DNA of 13,857 bases from Syntrophaceae bacterium (GTDB taxonomy: Bacteria > Desulfobacterota > Syntrophia > Syntrophales > UBA5619): NCBI GenBank assembly GCA_023249795.1, contig JAHFBU010000012.1, forward strand, positions 749 to 14,605, read 5' to 3'. The notes below the pieces were generated by a model that did no database searches, had not been told where the DNA came from, and saw nothing but the letters and a program-made list of their open reading frames with translations. Of the stretch, positions 1-6,545 are shown one piece after another; position 1 is the first letter of the stretch; each line of letters starts with the position of its first letter. Made by a program: the position numbers and the translations under genes.

Positions 1-264
1 ACGGTCGCCTTGAGGGAAGACGGATCGGTATGGGGCTGGGGATCTAACGAGTACGGCCAACTGGGCGATGGGACGACGGCCAATAAGACCACCCCGGTTC
101 AGGTGAGCAGTTTGACGGGGGTGAAGGCCATCGCTGCGGGCAGTTATCAAACGGCAGCGCTGAAGGAAGACGGATCGGTATGGACCTGGGGGCTGAACTT
201 ATCTGGCCAATTGGGCGACGGAACGAAACACAATCAGAACACCCCGGTCCCGGTGATCCGTTGA
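1..264 (+). CDS. RCC1-repeat (beta-propeller) protein, C-terminal fragment
   Basis: The frame is open from base 1, so the gene begins outside the window; 87 C-terminal residues are seen, ending in a TGA at 262-264. The protein shows two copies of the RCC1-type blade: a 'DGSVWxWG' strand followed by 'GQLGDGT' and a 'TPVxV' strand, with a 50-residue spacing between copies and 'VKAIAAGSYQTAAL' between them. RCC1 repeats build seven-bladed propellers that act as protein-interaction or exchange-factor modules in eukaryotes; bacterial members are mostly secreted or surface proteins of unknown role. The fragment stops soon after the last 'GQLGDGT' strand, which is common when the propeller closes with N-terminal blade material. 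The family call is firm, the function unknown. A bacterial RCC1 protein is accessory compared with the housekeeping genes that follow. Confidence 0.85.
   Translation, partial: TVALREDGSVWGWGSNEYGQLGDGTTANKTTPVQVSSLTGVKAIAAGSYQTAALKEDGSVWTWGLNLSGQLGDGTKHNQNTPVPVIR
15..183 (+). repeat. Direct DNA repeat within the RCC1 gene (150-base period)
   Basis: A 19-base stretch, GGAAGACGGATCGGTATGG, occurs exactly at 15-33 and again at 165-183. The 150-base period equals one RCC1 blade. Identity at the DNA level, including third codon positions, suggests recent duplication or gene conversion between blades; the rest of the two units has diverged. Confidence 0.8.
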
Positions 265-361
265 AAGAAAACGCAGCGGTCCGGACTTGGGGGAAACTTT
301 ACCAATGGAAGGTGCCTTTACAAATAGCGGGTTAAGAAGCTGGGAATCGAAAACGTCGATC

Positions 362-429
362 CATGCGCATGCCGATCCCGACCATCCCTGGGATGGCATC
401 AGAGTCTCATAAAGTCGGATAAGATCCGA
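362..429. promoter_or_regulatory. Cluster of three short palindromes upstream of serC
   Basis: Three inverted repeats lie close together in the RCC1-serC gap: CATGCGCATG (362-371), CCATCCC-T-GGGATGG (382-396) and TCGGAT-AAG-ATCCGA (415-429). None is followed by a T-tract on either strand, so they are poor intrinsic terminators. They end 26 bases before the predicted -35 box of serC, which would suit operator sites, but no known regulator motif is recognised. The remainder of the 265-538 gap shows no convincing coding frame. Confidence 0.35.
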
Positions 430-455
430 TCCGGTATCAATCGCCCCAAAAACGC

Positions 456-484
456 TTGAGTAATCGTCCCGATGCTGATATGTT
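456..484 (+). promoter_or_regulatory. Predicted sigma-70-type promoter for serC-serA-purA
   Basis: TTGAGT (456-461) and TATGTT (479-484) are separated by exactly 17 bases, and a TGN extended -10 element (476-478) precedes the -10 box. Transcription would start near 491, giving a leader of about 48 bases before the serC start. Predicted by eye from consensus only. Confidence 0.55.
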
Positions 485-538
485 CCGAACCCGTCGGTTT
501 GTATTGACCTAATTTTACTTCACGAAAGGAACTCATCC

Positions 539-1666
539 ATGAACAACCCCCATTTTTCCTCCGGTCCCTGCAGCAAGAGACCGGCCTGGGCTCTTGACGC
601 CCTGAAGGAGGCCGCGGTGGGCCGTTCCCATCGCTCCGCCCTGGGAAAAGAAAAGCTGCTCCGCGCCATCCAGGAGACCAAAAGGATCCTCGGCATTCCC
701 GAAAATTACCTCGTCGGCATCATGCCCGCCTCGGATACGGGGGCATTTGAAGCCGCCTTGTGGAGCCTTTTGGGCCCCCGGCCGGTCACCGTTCTGACCT
801 GGGAAAGCTTCTCCGAGGGGTGGGCCACCGATATCGCCAAACAGTTGAAACTGAACCCCACGATCCTCAAGGCGGATTATGGAAAACTCCCCGATCTCGC
901 CGCGGTTCGCTGGGACAACGACGTTGTCTTCGTTGCGAACGGGACGACCAGCGGCGTAAAAGTCCCGAATTGGGAGTGGATCCCGGCCGACCGCGAGGGG
1001 CTCTCCCTCTGCGACGCGACGAGCGCCGCTTTCGCAATGCCGATCGACTGGACAAAGATCGATGTGGCCACCTTCTCCTGGCAGAAATGCCTCGGCGGAG
1101 AAGCCGCCCACGGGATGCTTGTTCTCGGCCCCCGCGCCGTCGCGCGTCTGGAATCCTACGATCCGCCCTGGCCGCTTCCCAAGATCTTCCGGATGAAGGC
1201 AAAAGGAAAGATCAACGGAGGGATCTTCCAAGGGGATACGATCAACACCCCGTCCATGCTTTGCGTTGAAGATTACTTGGACGCGCTGAAGTGGGCGGAC
1301 GGCATCGGTCTCGAAGGACTCTTCGCCAGGAGCATGGCAAATCTGGCCGTGGTCGAGTCGTGGGTCGCGAAGAACGACTGGATCGCCTTCCTGGCCCAGA
1401 CTCCGGAGAGCCGTTCCAATACCTCCGTCTGTCTTTCTGTCATCAGCCCGAAAGTTAGCGCCCTGCCCAACGAGGAACAGGCAAAGTTTCTCAAGGGGAT
1501 CGCGAGTGAAATGGGAAAGCGGAAAGCGGCCTATGACATGAGCTCCTACAAGGATGCGCCTCCAGGCTTCCGTTTTTGGTGCGGCCCCACGATTGAGCGG
1601 GAGGACGTGCGGACAGCTTTGGACGAATTGGAGAAGATTTACCGGGAGAAGGTCGCCACGTTATAG
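539..1666 (+). CDS. serC: Phosphoserine aminotransferase, Methanosarcina/alphaproteobacterial type
   Basis: This cytoplasmic, PLP-dependent class V aminotransferase converts 3-phosphohydroxypyruvate and glutamate to phosphoserine and 2-oxoglutarate, the second step of serine synthesis. The 375-residue protein opens with 'FSSGPCSKRP', has 'GIMPASDTGAFEAALWSLLG' (about 59-79), the cofactor-contacting aspartate in 'CDATSAAFAMP' (D159) and the probable PLP-binding lysine K183 in 'TFSWQKCLGGE'. These features fit the SerC subfamily typified by Methanosarcina and alphaproteobacteria (TIGR01365 style) rather than the shorter E. coli form. The ATG is preceded by AAAGGA (525-530) with 8 bases of spacing. 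serA starts 28 bases downstream, so the neighbour supplies this enzyme's substrate, which strongly supports the assignment. No phosphoserine phosphatase gene is seen in the window. Confidence 0.93.
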   Translation: MNNPHFSSGPCSKRPAWALDALKEAAVGRSHRSALGKEKLLRAIQETKRILGIPENYLVGIMPASDTGAFEAALWSLLGPRPVTVLTWESFSEGWATDIAKQLKLNPTILKADYGKLPDLAAVRWDNDVVFVANGTTSGVKVPNWEWIPADREGLSLCDATSAAFAMPIDWTKIDVATFSWQKCLGGEAAHGMLVLGPRAVARLESYDPPWPLPKIFRMKAKGKINGGIFQGDTINTPSMLCVEDYLDALKWADGIGLEGLFARSMANLAVVESWVAKNDWIAFLAQTPESRSNTSVCLSVISPKVSALPNEEQAKFLKGIASEMGKRKAAYDMSSYKDAPPGFRFWCGPTIEREDVRTALDELEKIYREKVATL

Positions 1667-1694
1667 ACTGCCCTTATAAGGAGGCTTAAGACCC

Positions 1695-3278
1695 ATGAAG
1701 AAAGTGCTGATCAGCGATAACCTGTCCGAAGAAGGAGTCGAAATATTCAAGAAGACGCCGGGCATTGAGGTGGACGTGAGAACCAAGATGACCGCCGACG
1801 AATTGAAAGCGGTGATCAAGGATTATGACGCCCTGGTCATCCGCAGCGCCACGAAGGTGACGCAGGAAATCATCGATCTCGCTGGACGGCTCAAGGTCGT
1901 CGGCCGCGCCGGCATCGGCCTGGACAACGTGGACATCCCGGCCGCCAGCAGGCGGGGAATCGTCGTCATGAACACCCCCGGCGGCAACGCCGTCACGACC
2001 GGAGAACACGCGATCTCGATGATGCTCTCCCTGGTCCGGTTCATCCCGCAGGCCACGGCGTCGATGAAGGCGGGCAAGTGGGAGAAGAGCAAATTCACGG
2101 GACATGAATTGATGAACAAGACCCTTGGCGTCATCGGACTCGGCCGCGTCGGCAGCATCGTGGCCGATCGGGCCCTGGGGCTCAAGATGAAGGTCATCGC
2201 ATACGATCCGTTTATCTCGCCGGAAACGGCGGAAAAGTCGGGTTTTACGCTCGCATCGGTGGACGAGATCTTCCAGACGGCGGATTTTATAACCGTGCAT
2301 ACGCCGCTGACGAAAGAGACCCGCGGACTGATCAATGCGGCGGCCTTCGCAAAAATGAAGAAAGGCGTTTACGTCATCAACTGCGCACGGGGCGGAATCA
2401 TCGACGAGAAGGATCTTTATGACGCCCTCGTCTCGGGCAAGGTCGCCGGCGCCGCTCTCGACGTCTTCATGGAGGAGCCGACGAAGAACATGGACCTCAT
2501 CGGTCTCGACAACGTCATCTGCACCCCCCACCTCGGCGCCTCGACGGATGAGGCGCAGATCAACGTGGCGGTCGCCGTCGCCGAACAGGTCAGCGCCTAC
2601 CTGACGACGGGCGAGATCAAGGGCGCCGTGAACTTCCCGTCGGTGAGCGCCGAAATCCTCTCCGTCATCCGCCCCTACCTGACGTTGGCGGAGAAACTGG
2701 GCAAGTTCGAGGCCCAGCTCGTCTCCGGAGGAATCGAGGAGCTGACCGTCGAATACAGCGGGGAGATCCTTAACTACAATGTCGCCCCCATCACCATCTC
2801 TCTGCTCAAAGGTCTGCTGACCCCGATTCTCAACGAGGGGGTGAACTATATCAATGCCCCCTTTGTCGCCAAGGAGCGAGGCATACGGGTGATCGAAACG
2901 AAGAGCAGCGAGGTAAAGGATTACACCAGCATGATCTCAGTGACCGTCAAAACCGCGAAAGAAACCATATTGGCCGCCGGCGCCATTTTCGGACGGCAGG
3001 AACCGAGGATCGTCCGGATCAACAAATTCACGGTTGAGGTCATCCCGGAGGGACGGATGCTCGTCCTCTACAACACCGACAAGCCCGGAGTCGTCGGCAA
3101 CATCGGCACGATCCTCGGCCAGAACGCGGTCAATATCGCGCGTTTCCACCTGAGCCGCGAACAGGTCGATGGACAGGCCATGGTCGTGCTTGGCACCGAC
3201 AGCGTGGTTTCGCCGGACGTCATCGACAAGCTTCGAAAGCTGCCGCATGTCATCTCTGTCACCGAACTGGAGATGTAA
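1695..3278 (+). CDS. serA: D-3-phosphoglycerate dehydrogenase, long form with ACT domain
   Basis: Catalyses the NAD-dependent oxidation of 3-phosphoglycerate to 3-phosphohydroxypyruvate, the committed step of serine synthesis. The 527 residues match the long (type 1) SerA architecture. An N-terminal substrate domain (about 1-100) is followed by a Rossmann domain with GLGRVG (148-153) and the catalytic residues R232 ('NCARGGI'), E261 ('MEEP') and H279 ('CTPHLGAST'). An intervening domain (about 315-445) and a C-terminal ACT domain (about 453-527, 'VLYNTDKPGVVGNIGTIL') complete it. ACT domains in this family usually sense serine, so feedback inhibition is likely but not provable here. AAGGAGG (1678-1684) lies 10 bases before the ATG, a near-perfect ribosome binding site. 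The gene sits between serC and purA in what appears to be one transcript. Confidence 0.97.
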   Translation: MKKVLISDNLSEEGVEIFKKTPGIEVDVRTKMTADELKAVIKDYDALVIRSATKVTQEIIDLAGRLKVVGRAGIGLDNVDIPAASRRGIVVMNTPGGNAVTTGEHAISMMLSLVRFIPQATASMKAGKWEKSKFTGHELMNKTLGVIGLGRVGSIVADRALGLKMKVIAYDPFISPETAEKSGFTLASVDEIFQTADFITVHTPLTKETRGLINAAAFAKMKKGVYVINCARGGIIDEKDLYDALVSGKVAGAALDVFMEEPTKNMDLIGLDNVICTPHLGASTDEAQINVAVAVAEQVSAYLTTGEIKGAVNFPSVSAEILSVIRPYLTLAEKLGKFEAQLVSGGIEELTVEYSGEILNYNVAPITISLLKGLLTPILNEGVNYINAPFVAKERGIRVIETKSSEVKDYTSMISVTVKTAKETILAAGAIFGRQEPRIVRINKFTVEVIPEGRMLVLYNTDKPGVVGNIGTILGQNAVNIARFHLSREQVDGQAMVVLGTDSVVSPDVIDKLRKLPHVISVTELEM

Positions 3279-3322
3279 AGATTTTTTGAAAATTCGTCAA
3301 AATCAGATTGGAGAATCGTCGC

Positions 3323-4621
3323 ATGGCGAACGTGGTGGTCGTCGGCACCCAGTGGGGTGACGAAGGTAAAGGAAAGATTGTCGATATTTATGCGGAGCAT
3401 GCCGATGTGATCGCCCGGTTCCAGGGGGGAAACAACGCCGGCCATACCCTGGTCGTTGGTGGGAAACAGACCATCCTGCACCTCATCCCCTCCGGCATTC
3501 TCCACGCGGGCAAGATCTGCCTGATCGGCAACGGCGTCGTCGTGGACCCCCAGGTTCTGATCGCGGAGCTCGACAGCCTCCGGGAGCGCGGCCTGCTTCC
3601 CGAAAACACCCCGCTTTTTTTAAGCGAGAAGGCGCATGTCATCATGCCGTACCACCGGCGGATCGATGTCGCGCGGGAATCGCACGGCGTCGGCAAGAAG
3701 ATCGGCACGACCGGCCGGGGCATCGGACCGGCCTACGAGGATAAGATCGCGCGGGTCGGCATCCGCGTCTGCGATCTCCTCGACGAAGAGGTTTTCCGGG
3801 AAAAGCTGGATCGGAACGTTGAGGAGAAGAACTTCTATCTGACGAAGCTCTTCGGGGAAGAGCCGATCGACAGCACGGAGATCTGGGAAGAGTACCGGGT
3901 TTATGCCGACGCCATCCGGCCTTATGCGGCCGACTGTTCCCTCCTGCTGCAAAAGGAGATCGCGAAGGGAAAAAGGGTTCTCTTTGAGGGAGCCCAGGGA
4001 TCACACCTCGACATCGACCACGGCACTTTCCCCTATGTCACCTCTTCCAACACCGTCGCCGCAAACGCCGCCTGCGGGACCGGCGTGGGACTGCAGGCCA
4101 TCGGATCGGTGGTCGGAATCTGCAAGGCCTACACGACACGGGTGGGGGAAGGCCCCTTTTTGACGGAACTCAAGGATGAAACCGGGACCAGACTTCAGCA
4201 GGTCGGGCAGGAATTCGGGGCAACGACGGGCCGAAAGCGCCGCTGCGGCTGGCTCGACATGGTTCTCGTCCGCCATGCTGCCCGCGTCTCCGGCATTACC
4301 GGGATCGCCCTGACCAAGCTCGACGTCCTGACCGGGATAGAAAAGCTGAAGATCTGCACCGGCTACCGCACGGAGCGCGAGGAGTTCGCCGAATCCGTCC
4401 CCGCCAACCTGCGCACCCTGGCACAGTGCCGTCCGGTCTATGAGGAGTTGGACGGCTGGACCGAAGACATCCGGCAGGCAAAGCGAATCGAAGAGCTCCC
4501 CCGAAATACCCGGCGCTATATCGAACGGCTGGAGACCCTGGCGGGAGTTCGGCTGGTCCTCGTCTCGGTGGGACCGGATCGGGATGAAACCATCAGCCTC
4601 GCCGACCCCTTCGCGGACTGA
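3323..4621 (+). CDS. purA: Adenylosuccinate synthetase
   Basis: Joins IMP and aspartate using GTP to give adenylosuccinate, the first committed step from IMP to AMP. The 432-residue protein has the usual family length. It carries the N-terminal GTP-binding loop 'GTQWGDEGKGK' (8-18) with catalytic D13, and 'GGNNAGHT' with catalytic H41. The 'GVGKKIGTTGRGIGPAYEDK' IMP-binding segment, 'FEGAQG' and 'TTGRKRRCGWLD' are also present. The ATG at 3323 is chosen because GGAGA (3310-3314) sits 8 bases upstream and the protein then starts 'MANVVVVG' like its relatives; an in-frame TTG at 3308 would overlap that ribosome binding site. The gap to serA is 44 bases with no clear promoter, so it is probably read with serC-serA. 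Grouping with serine genes may reflect shared biosynthetic demand, but that is inference. Confidence 0.97.
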   Translation: MANVVVVGTQWGDEGKGKIVDIYAEHADVIARFQGGNNAGHTLVVGGKQTILHLIPSGILHAGKICLIGNGVVVDPQVLIAELDSLRERGLLPENTPLFLSEKAHVIMPYHRRIDVARESHGVGKKIGTTGRGIGPAYEDKIARVGIRVCDLLDEEVFREKLDRNVEEKNFYLTKLFGEEPIDSTEIWEEYRVYADAIRPYAADCSLLLQKEIAKGKRVLFEGAQGSHLDIDHGTFPYVTSSNTVAANAACGTGVGLQAIGSVVGICKAYTTRVGEGPFLTELKDETGTRLQQVGQEFGATTGRKRRCGWLDMVLVRHAARVSGITGIALTKLDVLTGIEKLKICTGYRTEREEFAESVPANLRTLAQCRPVYEELDGWTEDIRQAKRIEELPRNTRRYIERLETLAGVRLVLVSVGPDRDETISLADPFAD

Positions 4622-4661
4622 GAGACGGCGGGAATCACGCGGGCTCTTCACAGATTAGCGC

Positions 4662-4691
4662 TTGACAAGGGAACACCGTTCCTGTTAGGAG
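4662..4691 (+). promoter_or_regulatory. Predicted promoter of the tRNA-Lys gene
   Basis: A perfect -35 hexamer TTGACA (4662-4667) is followed after 17-18 bases by TTAGGA/TAGGAG (about 4685-4691), a poor -10 match. Transcription would start near 4698, about 10 bases before the mature tRNA. It suggests the tRNA is transcribed separately from purA. Confidence 0.45.
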
Positions 4692-4708
4692 CTTCGGTTC
4701 AAAATCCG

Positions 4709-4785
4709 GGGTCGTTAGCTCAGTCCGGTAGAGCAGCGGACTTTTAATCCGTTGGTCGTGGGTTCGATTCCCATACGACCCACCA
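4709..4785 (+). tRNA. tRNA-Lys (anticodon TTT)
   Basis: A complete cloverleaf can be drawn by hand. The acceptor stem is GGGTCGT (4709-4715) with ACGACCC (4775-4781). The D stem is GCTC/GAGC (4718-4721 with 4731-4734). The anticodon stem is GCGGA/TCCGT with loop CTTTTAA, placing the anticodon TTT at 4743-4745. The T arm contains GGTTCGATTCC. The discriminator base is A4782 and CCA (4783-4785) is encoded. TTT reads AAA and AAG lysine codons. No stem contains a disrupting mismatch, so the gene looks functional. Confidence 0.96.
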
Positions 4786-4796
4786 GACAAAACCAA

Positions 4797-4832
4797 GGGG
4801 GTTGCAGTTTTCAAAACTGCGACCCCCTTTTT
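4797..4832 (+). terminator. Strong intrinsic terminator after tRNA-Lys
   Basis: A 14-base-pair stem (4797-4810 with 4814-4827, one G-T wobble) closes on a 3-base loop and is followed by TTTTT (4828-4832). It lies 11 bases after the tRNA. On the minus strand the same stem is followed by the T-rich tail CCTTGGTTTTG and lies 16 bases beyond the rluB stop, so it may end both convergent transcripts. Confidence 0.92.
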
Positions 4833-4848
4833 ATCAGGCCAGGCACTG

Positions 4849-5640
4849 TCAACCGGGCTTTCTAGTCTTTTTGGCGGTCAGAGAAGGCAGGGCGTTATCA
4901 GTCCGGTTTCGGGGTTTCCGGCCTCCGGCCTGGACAAGGAGGCGGTCCACCTCCACCTTGGTCAGCCGGCGCCAGGCGCCTTCGCGAACGCCGTTGAGAG
5001 TGACATCTCCGACGGCAACGCGGACCAGGCGGCAAACAGGGTGACCCAGGAGCTCGAATGCCCGCCGGATCACGCGATTCCGTCCATCTGTAATGGTCAT
5101 CCGGAGCCAGGCGCTCTCCCGGTTCGTTTTTTCGAGGCTCACGTTCATGGGGGCGAATCTTCCATCCGAAAGATCGATCCCGTTGCCCAGGGCCTGAATC
5201 TCCCCCTTTCCGGGGTTGCCTTCCACCTTGACGCGGTAGGTCTTTGGAATCCCGTAACTGGGATGCTGGAGCCGCTGTGCAAACTCGCCATCGTTGGTCA
5301 GGATGAGGAGCCCCTCCGAATCATAGTCCAGGCGTCCCACGGGAAACACCCGTTCCGTGACGCCTTCCAGGAGATCCGTCACGATCGGCCGCCCCTGCGG
5401 GTCGCTCAAGGTCGTCACGACCCCCTGCGGCTTGTGGAGGAGGATATAGATCTGGTCAACATCGCAGGAGATCAGCCTGCCGTCCACACGGATTTCGTCG
5501 CGATCGGAATCCGCCTTCGTCCCCGGTTCGGTCACCACGACCCCGTTGACGCTGATCCGGGCTTCGGCAATCATCTTTTCCGCTGCACGGCGCGACGCGA
5601 CGCCGGCCTGTGAGAGGATTTTCTGCAAGCGTTCTTTCAC
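4849..5640 (-). CDS. rluB: RluB/RsuA-family rRNA pseudouridine synthase
   Basis: A 263-residue pseudouridine synthase of the RsuA/RluB/RluE/RluF group, which isomerises single uridines in ribosomal RNA. The N-terminal S4 RNA-binding domain (about 2-60, 'RLQKILSQAGVASRRAAEKMI') is followed by the catalytic domain with the conserved motif 'VGRLDYDSEGLLILTNDG', whose aspartate D105 is the expected nucleophile. 'ITDGRNRVIRRAFELLGHPV' is the second conserved segment. The tail after about 240 is basic and low in complexity. The start is GTG at 5640, supported by AGGAG 8 bases upstream; a nearby ATG is out of frame. It is last in the trpS-scpA-scpB operon, 55 bases after scpB. RluB (helix near the peptidyl-transferase centre of 23S rRNA) is the likeliest orthologue, given the usual scpB-rluB neighbourhood, but exact target uridine cannot be read from sequence. 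Confidence 0.9.
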   Translation of the reverse strand: MKERLQKILSQAGVASRRAAEKMIAEARISVNGVVVTEPGTKADSDRDEIRVDGRLISCDVDQIYILLHKPQGVVTTLSDPQGRPIVTDLLEGVTERVFPVGRLDYDSEGLLILTNDGEFAQRLQHPSYGIPKTYRVKVEGNPGKGEIQALGNGIDLSDGRFAPMNVSLEKTNRESAWLRMTITDGRNRVIRRAFELLGHPVCRLVRVAVGDVTLNGVREGAWRRLTKVEVDRLLVQAGGRKPRNRTDNALPSLTAKKTRKPG

Positions 5641-5695
5641 TCGTTCATCTCCTGGCTGCCTCTTGTTCCGGAGACACGTACATGTCCCCGCCCCG

Positions 5696-6388
5696 TCACT
5701 CGGTCTCTTCGGGCTTGCGGTTTAGGTCCTCCGACGCGTCACTCAATCCCCGCGGGTTTCCGGAATAGGTTCCTGACCCTTCACCCGATTCCTGTGGATT
5801 GAGGACACCTTGCGGCACAATGTCCCCCTGTGTTGTCCCGCCGCTCAACTCCTGTTGTCCCTGAAAATCCTTCATCTCCCTGAGGGTCGGCAATTCGGAA
5901 AGATCCTTCAGGTTGAAAACCTCGAGAAACTTTCGGGTGGTTCCGTAAATGATCGGCTTCCCGGGAACGTCTTTCCTTCCCACGATCCTCACGATCTTCT
6001 TTTCCAGAAGCCCCTTCAGGGCACCGCTCGCATCGACGCCGCGGATCCGGTCGATCTCTGATTTGACGATCGGCTGGCGGTAGGCGACCACGGCCAGGGT
6101 CTCCATGGCGGCAGGAGAAAGCATGCTGGGCCGGCCCGCCTTCAATTTCCGGAGCCAGGGGGCCAGATCCGCTCTCGTCCTGAACTGGTAACCGCCGGCC
6201 ACTTCGCTGAGGCAGATCCCGCCTCCCCGTTCTTCATAATCCTCTGAGAGCTGTTCCAGAAGCGAAACGATCTCCTTCTTTTCCGTATCGGGCAGAACAT
6301 CGGCAATCCGTTCCACCGCCAGCGGCGCTTCAGATGCAAAAATGAGCGCCTCGATGATTGCAACTTTTTCGTCCATTATTGATGTCAT
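5696..6388 (-). CDS. scpB: Segregation and condensation protein B
   Basis: ScpB is the winged-helix (kite) subunit that binds ScpA within the SMC-ScpAB condensin, which organises and segregates the chromosome. The 230 residues include two winged-helix domains, with family signatures 'IEALIFASEAPL' (about 12-23), 'GGYQFRTR' and 'AMETLAVVAYRQPIVKSEID' leading to 'RGVDASGALKGLLEKKIV' and 'GRPxxYGTT'-like 'GKPIIYGTTRKFLEVFNL'. The ATG at 6388 is chosen because GGAGA lies about 10 bases upstream; the frame stays open upstream to 6583, but that part runs through the repeat-like element and resembles no ScpB. Residues from about 177 to 230 form a Gly/Ser/Glu/Gln-rich, probably disordered tail beyond the usual domain end. 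scpA lies 157 bases upstream, an unusually wide gap for this pair, filled by the 126-base element. Confidence 0.93.
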   Translation of the reverse strand: MTSIMDEKVAIIEALIFASEAPLAVERIADVLPDTEKKEIVSLLEQLSEDYEERGGGICLSEVAGGYQFRTRADLAPWLRKLKAGRPSMLSPAAMETLAVVAYRQPIVKSEIDRIRGVDASGALKGLLEKKIVRIVGRKDVPGKPIIYGTTRKFLEVFNLKDLSELPTLREMKDFQGQQELSGGTTQGDIVPQGVLNPQESGEGSGTYSGNPRGLSDASEDLNRKPEETE

Positions 6389-6418
6389 CGTAAATAATCT
6401 CCAAAACCCTGAATCCCG

Positions 6419-6544
6419 GGCGGCTTCATAAAAAACTCCGCAGGCAAGGCGCGCGAACCCTGAGGAGTGAAGCGTATTTTGACATACGCTGCAACGACGA
6501 AGGGTGATGAGCAACGCAGCATCCGGACCTTTTAGGAAGCCGCC
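6419..6544. repeat. MITE/REP-like element between scpA and scpB
   Basis: This 126-base non-coding segment is bounded by a perfect 9-base inverted repeat, GGCGGCTTC (6419-6427) and GAAGCCGCC (6536-6544). The inverted similarity continues imperfectly inward (AAAAAACTCCG at 6430-6440 against CGGACCTTTTA at 6524-6534). Inside is a hairpin AGCGTAT-TTTGAC-ATACGCT (6471-6490) and a further pair GCTGC (6488-6492) / GCAGC (6516-6520). It begins one base after the scpA stop. The layout is that of a small non-autonomous mobile or REP-type repeat, and from memory similar segments ('GAGTGAAGCGTATT...ATACGCTGCAACGACGAAG') are dispersed in deltaproteobacterial genomes, but no second copy is in this window to prove it. 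As RNA it could fold into a long hairpin between the two cistrons. Confidence 0.6.
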
Positions 6545-6545
6545 A

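Noticed and set aside
1686..2531. 281-residue open frame antisense to serA
   Set aside because: Antisense shadow of the serA catalytic domain, with composition typical of such shadows and no ribosome binding site or homology visible.
4709..4832. tRNA-Lys as an integration (att) site of a mobile element
   Set aside because: No integrase, no direct repeat of the tRNA 3' end and only housekeeping genes follow; the downstream structure is an ordinary terminator.
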